DNA of 64,000 nucleotides from Aneurinibacillus uraniidurans (GCF_028471905.1 NZ_CP116902.1:3111001-3175000), one strand, 5' to 3'; counted from the stretch's first letter, positions 16,886-26,038 are shown. A program made the numbers and translations. Notes: generated from the letters alone by a model not told the origin.

Positions 16886-18196
16886 CTATCGTTCAATTAC
16901 CTGTGCTGTCATCATCGCCTTGCTTACCATCGTTCCCTGATTATACACTTCCACTTCCACTTTTCCGAACTTCCGACTCATCTCCAGCACACGCGGACGA
17001 ATCTCTAGTACACTTTCAATTTGTACCGGCTTCAAGAAATAAACCGTAATGTTCTCCGGTACCATATCTCCTTTTTTAAATTGACGCAATGCATGGCTTC
17101 CGCACTCTGATACAAGCGTAGTTAATACCCCGCTCGAAATATTACCAAGATGGTTTGTCATCTGCGGCGTAACCTCACCCCTGAAATAAACGCCATTCTC
17201 ACCTTTCTCTTCCTGGAAACGATTCATAATCAAGTCTGCGAACGTCTCACCCATCTGTGGTTGCTTCTGAATATATTGCAGCGCCTTTAGTACATCCTGA
17301 CGCGTGATAACACCGAGCATTTTACGATGGTTATCCACAACCGGCAGCATCTCGATTCCTTCCCATACCATCGTATGAGCGGCCGATGCAACCGAGACAC
17401 GCGAGACAACCGTAATCGGGTTTTTCGACATCACTTTCTCGATCGTCGTCAAATATTCATGACCCATTACGTCTTTCGTCGTCACAACGCCCTGTACTTT
17501 CATATTCTCGTCTACAACCGGGAAGCGACCGTGATCGACGGAAGCAGCCAGCCTGTGCCAGTCTGCGACTGTGCTTTTCGTCGTTAAGTAGTAGGACCCT
17601 TCTAATGGAATCAGAATGTCTTCCACCAGCATAATTTCTTTTTTGATCAGGCGGTCATAAATCGCCCGGTTAATCAGCGTCGCTACCGTAAACGTGTCGT
17701 AGCTGCTCGATATAATCGGAAGCTGCAGCTCATCGGCCAGTTTTTTCACTTCATCACTCGTATCAAATCCACCTGTAATCAGTACTGCTGCACCGTGCTG
17801 AAGCGACAGCTTATGTGCCTGATAGCGATTCCCGACAATCAGCAAGCTTCCGGCATCCACATACCGCATCATCGCTTCCAGCTTCATCGCACCGATGACA
17901 AATTTATAGAGCGTTTTATGTAGACCTTCCCGTCCACCAAGCACATGTCCGTCTATAATATTGACAACTTCAGCGAATGTCAGCTTTTCAATATTCTGCT
18001 TTTTCTTCTTCTCAATTCGTACCGTACCTACCCGTTCAATCGTACTAACAAGTCCTTGATTTTCTGCCTCTTTAATCGCCCGATAGGCAGTGCCTTCGCT
18101 GACCTCGAGGTCTTTTGCGACCTGTCGGACAGAAATTTTACTGCCAACCTCGAGATCTTCGATGTGCTGGAGGATTTGTTCATGTTTGGTTGCCAT
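16886..18196 (-). CDS. ytoI: YtoI-like CBS-domain regulator
   Basis: A 436-residue cytosolic protein. Domains in order are a winged HTH (about 1-65, VRQVAKDLEVSEGTAYRAIKEAE), a DRTGG-type domain (about 70-180), a pair of CBS domains (about 190-310, each ending in V.GV(V/I)T..D(V/L)), and a C-terminal hotdog thioesterase-like domain (about 325-436). This is the known YtoI composition. CBS pairs usually bind adenine nucleotides, so a nucleotide-responsive regulator is inferred; its target is unknown. ATG at 18196 follows AAAAGGTGA. It lies downstream of ytpI, with a terminator between them. Confidence 0.9.
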   Translation of the reverse strand: MATKHEQILQHIEDLEVGSKISVRQVAKDLEVSEGTAYRAIKEAENQGLVSTIERVGTVRIEKKKKQNIEKLTFAEVVNIIDGHVLGGREGLHKTLYKFVIGAMKLEAMMRYVDAGSLLIVGNRYQAHKLSLQHGAAVLITGGFDTSDEVKKLADELQLPIISSSYDTFTVATLINRAIYDRLIKKEIMLVEDILIPLEGSYYLTTKSTVADWHRLAASVDHGRFPVVDENMKVQGVVTTKDVMGHEYLTTIEKVMSKNPITVVSRVSVASAAHTMVWEGIEMLPVVDNHRKMLGVITRQDVLKALQYIQKQPQMGETFADLIMNRFQEEKGENGVYFRGEVTPQMTNHLGNISSGVLTTLVSECGSHALRQFKKGDMVPENITVYFLKPVQIESVLEIRPRVLEMSRKFGKVEVEVYNQGTMVSKAMMTAQVIER

Positions 18197-18267
18197 GTAA
18201 TCACCTTTTCCTGTATCAATCTGTATTACTATTATTATACTGTTTCAATATAACAATAACAAACACA

Positions 18268-18296
18268 AAATAAGCCACTCCTTATCGGAATGGCTT
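18268..18296 (-). terminator. Terminator between ytpI and ytoI
   Basis: AAGCCATTCC and AGGAGTGGCTT pair around GATA on the minus strand, followed by ATTTTGTGTTTG. ytoI therefore probably has its own promoter. Confidence 0.65.
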
Positions 18297-18311
18297 ACTC
18301 TGTTATGGTCA

Positions 18312-18575
18312 TTATGCTTCTTGTGTTCTGCCTCGTTCACGATGCTGCTCCTCCGATACAACTACAGGTGGAGTCCCGATATCACGCCGCTCACGCAGGT
18401 GAATGATCTGATACAGATGTGCCCCAATAATCAGAAGTGCGAATCCGAGCCAGATTATACTAAATGTAAAAGCAGTTGAATGTACGTTCAGAAGCGGTAA
18501 ACGCGGCAACCCGTACAGCACAATAAAAAACGCGATAATCAAATAACTAATACTGCGAATCAGCTGTCCCATCAT
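18312..18575 (-). CDS. ytpI: YtpI-like small membrane protein
   Basis: About 87 residues with two or three hydrophobic helices (ISYLIIAFFIVLYG and FTFSIIWLGFALLIIGAHL) and a charged C-terminal tail. It lies next to ytoI, as ytpI does in B. subtilis. The exact start is ambiguous: GTG at 18581, ATG at 18575 or ATG at 18572. The GAGGTGA ribosome site overlaps the GTG, so one of the ATGs is preferred. Function unknown. Confidence 0.75.
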   Translation of the reverse strand: MMGQLIRSISYLIIAFFIVLYGLPRLPLLNVHSTAFTFSIIWLGFALLIIGAHLYQIIHLRERRDIGTPPVVVSEEQHRERGRTQEA

Positions 18576-18632
18576 GCTCACCTCATAAGCAGTATATGCA
18601 TGGGGTATGCCTGTCAGTACAACTTGTCCGCC

Positions 18633-19307
18633 CTATTTTTTACCGTGTGCCAGTGCCATTAACTGAATCGGATGAGCGGCAAGACAGCGATAGATGCGCA
18701 TGCCTCGCTCCACAAACTTTGCTTCATACTCTGTCATCACATTGCCTTCTGCATACTCACTTTTGTGCAGATCAAGCGTGATACCGGAGAGTAGGAACAT
18801 CTCATGCGCAAACTCATTTAGGCTATATTCAAACAATGTTTCATTATCTGTTTTAAGCTGAATGTATCCGTCCGGATTTAACACGTTCTTGTACTTAGAA
18901 AGAAAAGAACGATCTGTCAGACGACGCTTCGCATGACGCTTTTTCGGCCATGGATCGCTAAAATTTAAATAGATACGGTTCACTTCACCTGGCGCGAAGT
19001 AGTCTTCAAGGTCATTTACATTGATCCAGAGAAAGGAAATGTTCGTAAGTCCTTTTGCTTCTGCTTTTTTCACTGCTTGAATTAGAACTTCTTCATGCAG
19101 TTCTACCCCGAAGAAATTAATGTCTGGATTTTGTTCGGCAAGCGTAGTAATGAAGTTACCTTTGCCAGTTCCAAGCTCGATATGGATCGGATTATCATTA
19201 CCAAAAAACGCACGCCAATTTCCTTTATGGTCCTGGCCATTCATCGGTACGAGTTTCGGGTAAGTCGCCATTTCTTCGCGCACACCCGGTCTTTTACGTA
19301 AACGCAT
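18633..19307 (-). CDS. trmB: tRNA (guanine-N7-)-methyltransferase TrmB
   Basis: A 224-residue S-adenosylmethionine-dependent enzyme that methylates G46 of tRNAs. The SAM-binding motif is IELGTGKGNF near residue 45. The family signature NFSDPWPKKRHAKRRL near residue 120 contains the catalytic Asp, and TDNETLFEYS follows. It starts MRLRKRPG, the usual TrmB opening. The match to B. subtilis YtmQ fits the ytoI/ytpI/ytkL neighbourhood. A monocistronic gene on the minus strand. Confidence 0.96.
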   Translation of the reverse strand: MRLRKRPGVREEMATYPKLVPMNGQDHKGNWRAFFGNDNPIHIELGTGKGNFITTLAEQNPDINFFGVELHEEVLIQAVKKAEAKGLTNISFLWINVNDLEDYFAPGEVNRIYLNFSDPWPKKRHAKRRLTDRSFLSKYKNVLNPDGYIQLKTDNETLFEYSLNEFAHEMFLLSGITLDLHKSEYAEGNVMTEYEAKFVERGMRIYRCLAAHPIQLMALAHGKK

Positions 19308-19401
19308 AGTCTAGATCACCTATTCATACGGATTTTTTCACTGTTTTCTATATTACGGGAAGTACAGGGTAGAAGCAAGATAAGCCTAATCTTTTCTGTC
19401 C

Positions 19402-19431
19402 AAAAAAAAGGACGCCCAACTATCGGACGTC
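19402..19431 (-). terminator. Terminator of the YtkL-like gene
   Basis: GACGTCC and GGGCGTC pair around GATAGTT on the minus strand (19411-19431), followed by CTTTTTTTTG. The rest of 19308-19525 shows no gene. Confidence 0.8.
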
Positions 19432-19525
19432 AGAGGTAAGAGGTATATTAAAAGGGGGTTTTTCATCACACTTATAAGATACCGTATAAATATTACATCT
19501 GTATTACAAAACCGTTACCAAACTA

Positions 19526-20215
19526 TTATATTTCAAAAGTCTCCCCAGGTTTCACAACACGACCACGCATCTGCTTCTCTTCTAGCCGATTCACGAACGT
19601 CTCAACATCCTGTTTGATGACCGGGAAAGTGTCATAGTGAACCGGAATGGTAAGTCCAGCCCCAATCCATTCGGATGCCTGAAGGGCATCTTCTGGCCCC
19701 ATCGTATAGTTATCTCCCATCGGAACAAAGGCCACATCGATCTTGTTGCGTTCCCCAATCATTTTCAGGTCGCTAAATAGACCCGTATCTCCAACATGAT
19801 ACATCGTTTTGTCTCCAACTGTAACGAGGAATCCGGCTGGCATACCTGCATACACGATGCGCTGCTCTTCATCAAGCACCAAACCCGAACTGTGGAATGC
19901 CTGTGTCATTTTCGCAGTAAACCAACCGAATGAGAAGGATCCGCCTATATTCATCCCATGTGTGTTCAAGCCCTGCCAGCTAAGATATGTCGCCAGCTCA
20001 TGAATGGCGATCACAGTAGCCCCACACTGTTTCGCAATCGCGATTGCGTCGCCAATATGATCACTATGTGCATGCGTCAGCAAAATGTACTGCACATCAA
20101 TCTCCTCAGGCTTTACAGCAGCAAGAGAATTTCCTGTTAAGAACGGATCAATAATTAACGACTGCCCTTCATGTGTAATCTGCACACAAGAATGTCCATG
20201 ATACGTAATTTTCAT
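19526..20215 (-). CDS. ytkL: UPF0173 metal-dependent hydrolase YtkL
   Basis: A 229-residue metallo-beta-lactamase-fold hydrolase. Metal ligands are HAHSDH near residue 50, further His residues (HVGDTGLF, PVHYDTFP) and the N-terminal YHGHS. Starting at 20215 gives MKITYHGHS, the usual UPF0173 opening, and spaces GGGGGA correctly. The ATG two codons upstream sits on the ribosome site. The substrate of this family is unknown. Confidence 0.93.
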   Translation of the reverse strand: MKITYHGHSCVQITHEGQSLIIDPFLTGNSLAAVKPEEIDVQYILLTHAHSDHIGDAIAIAKQCGATVIAIHELATYLSWQGLNTHGMNIGGSFSFGWFTAKMTQAFHSSGLVLDEEQRIVYAGMPAGFLVTVGDKTMYHVGDTGLFSDLKMIGERNKIDVAFVPMGDNYTMGPEDALQASEWIGAGLTIPVHYDTFPVIKQDVETFVNRLEEKQMRGRVVKPGETFEI

Positions 20216-20298
20216 ATTCATTCCCCCATTCTCATTATTTTCCTATCCCATTATTGTAACAGGCTCTTCCACTACAAACAAATAGAAAGAGCCAATAC

Positions 20299-20326
20299 AC
20301 CCTCATTCCCCACCGTTCATAGGATA
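20299..20326 (+). promoter_or_regulatory. Candidate sigma-K promoter of the ATP-grasp operon
   Basis: ACC at 20299-20301 and CATAGGATA at 20318-20326, 16 bases apart, fit the late mother-cell consensus (AC, 16-17 bases, CATANNNTA). Expression in the mother cell would suit YheC/YheD proteins. The motif is short, so chance occurrence is possible. Confidence 0.45.
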
Positions 20327-20338
20327 AAGAGATGATAC

Positions 20339-20358
20339 ATGCACATCCGCATGTGCAT
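20339..20358. repeat. Perfect inverted repeat in the operon leader
   Basis: ATGCACAT-CCGC-ATGTGCAT, an eight-base stem with a four-base loop, ends 23 bases before the first start codon. It has no T tract. It could be an operator or a 5' stabilising hairpin of the mRNA. Confidence 0.5.
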
Positions 20359-20381
20359 AGAAAAGAAAGGGTGAGCGGGTC

Positions 20382-21785
20382 ATGTCGCAACTACTGACGC
20401 GTGTACAGCGCGTTTCTGACCAGCAACTTCCCCAAAAGATTGATGGTCTGTTCCCGGAATCCATTGCTCGCCAATATGGACTTCGCGGTTCCCAGACATA
20501 TGAAGTCGTCTATGGGCTTGCACGAACTCGGATGACACTGGCTCCCGGTACTACATCCTTAACCTTTAAAGAGTCAGCCGCCCATCCCCTACATCTTTCA
20601 TTCGGAACTGCGAAGCTTGGTCTGCGGTTTGAACCGGATGAAAAGCGTTTCGTCATTGGACCGCTTGTTGGTGTGCTCATCGCCGGGATGTCCCCAGGCC
20701 CTGAAGGTCCGTTCGGCAATATTACTGATTTTTGCCGCGAAGTCAGTCAAACGTGTCGAGCGCGGGGGGGCATTGGCTTTGTATATACACTCAGTCAAGT
20801 GTCCGCCGAAACGAATAAACTTGAAGGCTGGATGTACCGGGATGGCCGCTGGGTAAAACAAGTATTCCCGCTCCCGTACTGCTCTTATAACCGCATCGGC
20901 TCACGGCGGGTCGAGCGCAAAGAAGAAACCCAAACACGCCTCCATCTTCTCAAACAAAAAGGTGGGCTCTTCTTTAATGAACAATTCCTTGATAAATGGA
21001 TGATTCACCAGAAACTCGCTGAAAATCCTGATGCTTCCCGTCTGCTCCCTCATACAACAATCTACAACGGCGCTTCTTCCTTGCAAGCCATGCTTACACG
21101 ACATTCTTATGTATATATGAAGCCATCAAGCGGGAGTCTTGGACGCGGAATTATTCGAATCACACAGCAAAATGGGGAATATATCTGCCAGTATGAAACA
21201 ATAAACGGAGCAGCCACCCGTCGCTTCCGCACATTCGCTGCGCTGCACCAAATGCTCAAACCACGTCTCACCGGGCGTCTCTATCTGGTTCAACAAGGAC
21301 TGCACCTGATTCGCTCCCACGGCGGCCTAGTAGACTTCCGCGCTCTGGTGCAGAAAGACCGTACAGGAAAATGGGCCATCACGTCCATTGTAGGTCGTAC
21401 TGGGACACGGCAAAGCATTGTGTCTAATGTCGCACGCGGCGGCACCATGCTTCCACTCACCCGGGCTCTTGTCGCCTCTACGCTACCGACATCCATGCAA
21501 GTAGCTGTAGCAGGTACCATTCGCCGCCAGGCACTGGCAGTAGCCCGCTTGTTCGAACAAAGTATAGGGGGACACTACGCCGAACTCGGCATTGATATCG
21601 CTGTCGAACGCACAGGCCGTGTCTGGCTTCTTGAAGTAAACTCAAAGCCATCTAAAACAAATGATGCGGTCGCCAGCCCAACCCGCAGCCCACGGCCATC
21701 GGTGACCCGAATTGTCGACTACTGCTTTTACCGGAACGGATTTGCGGTACAGGCACGAAAAAAAAAGAGGAGGTCTACACAATGA
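20382..21785 (+). CDS. YheD-type ATP-grasp spore coat-associated protein (1)
   Basis: A 467-residue member of the YheC/YheD ATP-grasp family. An N-terminal domain of about 95 residues, as in the longer YheD type, precedes the ATP-grasp part that starts IGPLVGVLIAG. ATP-grasp residues are present: K247 in YVYMKP followed by GSLGRG, DFRALVQKD, and the metal-binding E418-x-N420 in LLEVNSKP. This indicates an active ligase-like enzyme rather than a structural relic. ATG at 20382 follows AAAGGGTGAGCGG. First gene of five overlapping genes. Substrate unknown; B. subtilis YheC/YheD are described as endospore coat-associated. Confidence 0.85.
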   Translation: MSQLLTRVQRVSDQQLPQKIDGLFPESIARQYGLRGSQTYEVVYGLARTRMTLAPGTTSLTFKESAAHPLHLSFGTAKLGLRFEPDEKRFVIGPLVGVLIAGMSPGPEGPFGNITDFCREVSQTCRARGGIGFVYTLSQVSAETNKLEGWMYRDGRWVKQVFPLPYCSYNRIGSRRVERKEETQTRLHLLKQKGGLFFNEQFLDKWMIHQKLAENPDASRLLPHTTIYNGASSLQAMLTRHSYVYMKPSSGSLGRGIIRITQQNGEYICQYETINGAATRRFRTFAALHQMLKPRLTGRLYLVQQGLHLIRSHGGLVDFRALVQKDRTGKWAITSIVGRTGTRQSIVSNVARGGTMLPLTRALVASTLPTSMQVAVAGTIRRQALAVARLFEQSIGGHYAELGIDIAVERTGRVWLLEVNSKPSKTNDAVASPTRSPRPSVTRIVDYCFYRNGFAVQARKKKRRSTQ

Positions 21786-22876
21786 CAACTAAGAATGCCA
21801 CCCCTTATCTTGGGATTCTGGCTACTCCAACTACACGCACACCACCTTTTCCTGAACGATCTTACTATGCCTATCTCGCACAGGCAGGCCGTAAAATTGG
21901 ATTGCCTGTCTATGTGGTACTACCAAACAAGATCGATTTTCAGACCAAAACCGTAATTGGCTACCACTACACAAATAAAAAATGGGAGCTAAAACGGCTT
22001 CCACTTCCCTCTCTTGTGTATGATCGAGTATCCAACCGTAAAAAATACTTGTCTGCGATCCGCACACTTAAATCAATCCCATCCATTACGTTTCTTGGCC
22101 ATGTACTCGGTGACAAACTCCGCAATCATAACCATCTAATCCAGCATTCCGGCATCGCTGCCTTTATGCCACCAACCGAACTGATTACATCCATCCAGGT
22201 TGTCAAACAGATGCTTGCCTCCTATGATGCGATCGTCATCAAACCCATGCAAAATTCACTGGGCATTGGTGTAATGAAACTCACATCCAAAAAAGACACA
22301 CATCGAGTAGAAGGTCGGGACTTCCGAAACAAAATTTTTCGTCGTACGTTTCCCAACCGGGCCGCCCTTCTCATGTGGGTACGCAGTCAACTAAAAGTAA
22401 AAATGATTGTCCAGCCATATTTAACTCTCTCCTCACCAGAAGGCGTGCCATTCGACATTCGCGTACTCGTCCAGAAAAACGAAAGCGGCCAGTGGAGCGA
22501 AACCGGGCGAGCCGCACGTGCAGGCGTACCGAACGGGCTGACATCGAATTTGTGCGGCGGTGGACGCGCACATTCCGTCCCGGAATTCCTCGGTAAACAT
22601 TACAGCAACGAACAACTCGCTCAAATCGAACGAGACATCAGCTATATCGCTCGAGAACTGCCACCCTTTCTTGAGAGCCGTCACGGCCGCTTAGTCGAAC
22701 TTGGCATTGATGTCGGTGTTGATCGCGATGGAAAAGTGTGGTTGATCGAGGTAAACTCCAAACCAGGGCGGGCATCATTCCGCCGCATCGAAAACGGTGC
22801 CTATTATCGCTCCGTTCGCCTTAATCCGTTAAAGTATGCCTATTACCTTAAGTCGCGCAAAGGTGCCGGATCATGA
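21782..22876 (+). CDS. YheC-type ATP-grasp protein (2)
   Basis: A 364-residue, shorter YheC-type enzyme without the extra N-terminal domain. It begins its ATP-grasp region with PYLGILATP. Key parts are AIVIKPMQNSLGIGV, DIRVLVQKN and LVELGIDVGVDRDGKVW then LIEVNSKPG. Its ATG overlaps the previous stop (ATGA) and is preceded by AAGAGGAGG inside the first gene, so translation is coupled. The catalytic lysines and the Glu/Asn metal ligands are retained. Probably works with the neighbouring ligases on a common spore-surface product (inference). Confidence 0.85.
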   Translation: MTTKNATPYLGILATPTTRTPPFPERSYYAYLAQAGRKIGLPVYVVLPNKIDFQTKTVIGYHYTNKKWELKRLPLPSLVYDRVSNRKKYLSAIRTLKSIPSITFLGHVLGDKLRNHNHLIQHSGIAAFMPPTELITSIQVVKQMLASYDAIVIKPMQNSLGIGVMKLTSKKDTHRVEGRDFRNKIFRRTFPNRAALLMWVRSQLKVKMIVQPYLTLSSPEGVPFDIRVLVQKNESGQWSETGRAARAGVPNGLTSNLCGGGRAHSVPEFLGKHYSNEQLAQIERDISYIARELPPFLESRHGRLVELGIDVGVDRDGKVWLIEVNSKPGRASFRRIENGAYYRSVRLNPLKYAYYLKSRKGAGS

Positions 22877-24210
22877 TGGGGGCGCTTACGACCGCCCGAG
22901 TATCGATTGACCCGCTACAGCGAACGTGGTATCTGCACCTTCCGTCAGGTCACGTACCGCATGCACTGGCAGCAAACAAAAAACTGACGATTCGGTTAGG
23001 CAGCTGGAAAAAAACGCTCACCATTACGCAAAAACGGCCAGACGCATCCGTCATTCAAAGCCGGATTCGCATTCGACAACAGCCAGATATGACACCATCA
23101 ATTGGTCCCTTTGTTGGAATTCTTACTGTAGCAGGAAAAGGATTATTCCGGGGGGTTCAAAGCAACTTTATCGATATTATCGAAGCCGGTCGAAAGTTCG
23201 GGGCACTCATCTATGTCATTCCCGTTGAAAACATCGACTGGAAAACACTCACGGTCCGCGGCTATTTGTATCATAAACAGAACAATAAATGGGTAAAAGA
23301 AACCCTGCCGCTGCCGCATGTTATCTATAACCGAATTCCAAATCGGGCCTATGAAGAAAAAGAACATGTAAAGACAGCACTAGACCGCCTGACCGCTCTC
23401 CCGCAAGTTACCCTATACAATCCACACTTTTTTAACAAACGACGGCTATTTACTATCCTACAGCGCGACCTAGATGTATCTGGCTATTTGCCACAGACCG
23501 TCCCGCTTGCTTCTAAAGAATCACTGTTTCATATGCTTGACTTGCATCCATTCGTCTATGTCAAACCAGTTAACGGCATGGCTGGCAAAGGAATTTATCG
23601 TCTGCAAAAAAATACGCGAACTTCGTTTATGCTACAGTACCAGCTCAAGAAATCAACGGTAAAGCAGATATTTACGAGTCGAGATATGCTATGGAACTTT
23701 CTGTCCCCGCGCCTTGACGGTCCCTACTTGATCCAACAGGGAATTCATCTCGCCACGTTTCATGACAAACTATTCGATATGCGTCTACTTGCTCAAAAAA
23801 ACGGATATGGCGAATGGCGCGTAACCGGCATCGGCATTCGGCTGGCGGGCAGCGGCCGCATTACAACCCATGTACCGCAAGGCGGCTCGATTCAGTCACC
23901 ATACGCTATTTTACCAGCCGCCTTCCCACGCTCCTCCCCAGCTGACCTGTTGAAATCGATTCGACGCGTTGCTCTAATGATTGCACGCTCTCTCGAAAAA
24001 GAGTGGCCAACATTAGGCGAAGTATCCATGGACATTGGAATGGATAAGCAGGAGCGCATCTGGTTTATCGAAGCCAATTCAAAACCAGGAAAATTCGATG
24101 AACCTCATATTCGCAAGCTGTCTCTGCGCCGCACAATCGAATATGCCCAATATCAGTCTCGTTTTATCCGCTCGAAAGGAGGCGTACACCATGTCCACAC
24201 GAAAGCTTGA
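22873..24210 (+). CDS. YheD-type ATP-grasp protein (3)
   Basis: A 445-residue long-form enzyme. Its N-terminal domain (WYLHLPSGHVPHAL...) resembles that of the first gene in length, and the ATP-grasp part begins IGPFVGILTVAG. Motifs are FVYVKPVNGMAGKG, DMRLLAQKN and IWFIEANSKPGK. The segment before the last motif reads EVSMDIGMD rather than ELGID, a small departure from the other three. ATG overlaps the previous stop. Part of the same translationally coupled operon. Confidence 0.85.
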   Translation: MMGALTTARVSIDPLQRTWYLHLPSGHVPHALAANKKLTIRLGSWKKTLTITQKRPDASVIQSRIRIRQQPDMTPSIGPFVGILTVAGKGLFRGVQSNFIDIIEAGRKFGALIYVIPVENIDWKTLTVRGYLYHKQNNKWVKETLPLPHVIYNRIPNRAYEEKEHVKTALDRLTALPQVTLYNPHFFNKRRLFTILQRDLDVSGYLPQTVPLASKESLFHMLDLHPFVYVKPVNGMAGKGIYRLQKNTRTSFMLQYQLKKSTVKQIFTSRDMLWNFLSPRLDGPYLIQQGIHLATFHDKLFDMRLLAQKNGYGEWRVTGIGIRLAGSGRITTHVPQGGSIQSPYAILPAAFPRSSPADLLKSIRRVALMIARSLEKEWPTLGEVSMDIGMDKQERIWFIEANSKPGKFDEPHIRKLSLRRTIEYAQYQSRFIRSKGGVHHVHTKA

Positions 24211-24655
24211 TGCAGACTCATTCGCTCGCAATCGCCATCGGCTGATCAACTTCATCCGTAAAAACGGGGATAAACGCATCACCAGTCAAGCGATTCACTG
24301 GCTTTCTTCTCTTACACCGGAATCACTCAGCCAGGACGGAGCGATCATTCTTGTCCATATCAAAAACAAAAAAATGCTCGGCATACTTGCCACAGCCGAT
24401 TATGGGCGCAAGGAATCATTTCTCGTGGTACGCACCGATGTGCGGGAAAGAGGTCTGGGCAAACATCTAACCGAAACGGCCATTACTCAGCTCGGGAAGC
24501 TATACGCAAGAGTGGCATTCGATAACACAGCTAGTCTGAAAACGTGCCTATCTGTCGGTATGGTCGGATTCTCCTGTATTACCGGGGTGACAGGCAAACC
24601 TACCCTCTGGCTTGGAGCAGGTGACTGGAGGAGGGGGGATATTGAATCCGTATGA
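24191..24655 (+). CDS. GNAT-like acetyltransferase within the ATP-grasp operon
   Basis: A 154-residue protein whose C-terminal half fits a GNAT fold: ILVHIKNKKMLGILATADYG as central strands, then VVRTDVRERGLGKHLTETAI, which carries the R-x-x-G-x-G/A-like acetyl-CoA loop (RERGLGK), and a late VAFDNTASLKTCLSVG. ATG at 24191 follows AAAGGAGGCG, overlapping the previous gene by 20 bases, and the stop overlaps the next ATG. It may acetylate an amine on the product assembled by the neighbouring ligases. The N-terminal 60 residues are not recognised. Confidence 0.72.
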   Translation: MSTRKLDADSFARNRHRLINFIRKNGDKRITSQAIHWLSSLTPESLSQDGAIILVHIKNKKMLGILATADYGRKESFLVVRTDVRERGLGKHLTETAITQLGKLYARVAFDNTASLKTCLSVGMVGFSCITGVTGKPTLWLGAGDWRRGDIESV

Positions 24656-25746
24656 CTTCAGCGATCTGTCCTCTTATTGGCGTTCTGACATACCGGCATG
24701 GTTCATTTCTGGCAGGTAGTTCGTACTGCGCACAGCTTACAGAAGTAGCCGATCGTCACAAATGTGTACTTATCGTATACAGCCCAACTGATATCGACGA
24801 AGCACACGGGACTGTTCAAGGCTTTCGTTACAACACACATACAAAAAAATGGGCCCGCGTACAGACGCGCACACCAGATATTGTTTATGACCGCTTTAGT
24901 TACATGAGGCGAGATGCCCTACGTATATACAGTGCATACCGCAGCAAAAGTCGGATGCGATACGTTAATAACCGGTTCGCTCACAAATGGAACGCGCACC
25001 GTCATTTTAGCCATCATCCGGAACTTTCTCGTCATCTGCCTGTGACAGTCTCACTCACGTCCGGAGCACTTGGGAAGCTGACTAGACGCTTCCCTCTTTT
25101 ATATGCCAAGCCAGTCAATGGCTCCGGCGGCAAGGGGATTCTACGTATCCGGCGGCACCAGCAACGATTTGAAATGGTAGGACGCAGCGGCAAAGAAGGC
25201 GTGATTCGCCACACTGCTCATTCGCTCGAAGCGGCCGAACGATATGTACTGACATGGGCACAGCAGCAAAAGCAAACCTTCGTCCTCCAACAAGGATTGT
25301 CTCTTTCTCTCATACCCGGCATGATCTGTGATAGCCGGGTCCTTGTCCAGAAGGACGTATGCGGACAGTGGTGCATAACAGGTATGGTCGGCAAACAATC
25401 CCCTGACCGCCTTGTGACCTCCAACCTGCGAAGCGGAGGGAAAGCGACATCTATGTTAACATTACTTACTCGACGGTTCTCAGCGGAAAAAGCAGAATCC
25501 ATCATGCAAAGTATGCAGCACATTAGCCTACTACTCGCCTCTCATATCGAATCCCGGTTTGGTAATTTTCTGGAATTCGGCATCGATCTTGGAATTGATA
25601 CAAACGGCTACGTCTGGATTATTGAAGTGAATCCAAAACCAAACCGAGAACTCTTTCGCCTCGCCGGACAGCATGACACATACAAATGTGCCATCGAAGC
25701 TCCCATTTTATACGCACTATCTGTATTAAAGATGGAAAAAACCTGA
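24652..25746 (+). CDS. YheC-type ATP-grasp protein (4)
   Basis: A 364-residue short-form enzyme, last gene of the operon. It begins CPLIGVLTYRHGSF. Motifs are LLYAKPVNGSGGKG, DSRVLVQKD, and EFGIDLGIDTNGYVW then IIEVNPKPNR. ATG overlaps the stop of the GNAT gene. A strong terminator follows at once. The order D-C-D-acetyltransferase-C shows two or more duplications; the four proteins are clearly diverged from each other. Confidence 0.85.
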   Translation: MTSAICPLIGVLTYRHGSFLAGSSYCAQLTEVADRHKCVLIVYSPTDIDEAHGTVQGFRYNTHTKKWARVQTRTPDIVYDRFSYMRRDALRIYSAYRSKSRMRYVNNRFAHKWNAHRHFSHHPELSRHLPVTVSLTSGALGKLTRRFPLLYAKPVNGSGGKGILRIRRHQQRFEMVGRSGKEGVIRHTAHSLEAAERYVLTWAQQQKQTFVLQQGLSLSLIPGMICDSRVLVQKDVCGQWCITGMVGKQSPDRLVTSNLRSGGKATSMLTLLTRRFSAEKAESIMQSMQHISLLLASHIESRFGNFLEFGIDLGIDTNGYVWIIEVNPKPNRELFRLAGQHDTYKCAIEAPILYALSVLKMEKT

Positions 25747-25751
25747 ATAAA

Positions 25752-25787
25752 AACCGTCTGTTTTTTCATAAACAGGCGGTTTTTTCT
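25752..25787 (+). terminator. Terminator of the ATP-grasp operon
   Basis: Twelve-base arms AACCGTCTGTTT (25752-25763) and AAACAGGCGGTT (25770-25781), with one G-U pair, followed by TTTTTC. Confidence 0.9.
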
Positions 25788-25898
25788 TATTACTCAGGCT
25801 AAATGAGGATCGCTGTCCATTCCATTGGAAATACCGCCATTGGTTAACTAATGTTCTCTTTCTTTCTTTACGTTAAGGTATAAAAAGTAACAAAGAAC

Positions 25899-26016
25899 AT
25901 GCCAAATCCAAACACACCATTGTTTGGAACGGGGGAACCTTTATTGTTTTGGGGTTAAATCACACGATGTGATCGGGCGCCTTTCGACCGAACCCGTCAG
26001 CTAACCTCGTCGGCAT
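25899..26016 (+). promoter_or_regulatory. Cyclic di-AMP (ydaO/yuaA) riboswitch
   Basis: The conserved core is present in order: GGAACGGGGGAACC, TTTTGGGGTTAAATC, a variable hairpin, GACCGAACCCGTCAGCTAACC and TCGTCGGCAT. P1 can form between ATGCC (25899-25903) and GGCAT (26012-26016). Only 22 bases separate it from the start codon of the NlpC/P60 gene and no terminator is visible, so control may be translational. No gene lies in 25747-26038. Confidence 0.93.
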
Positions 26017-26038
26017 AATAGGAAAGGGAGAAAATAGC

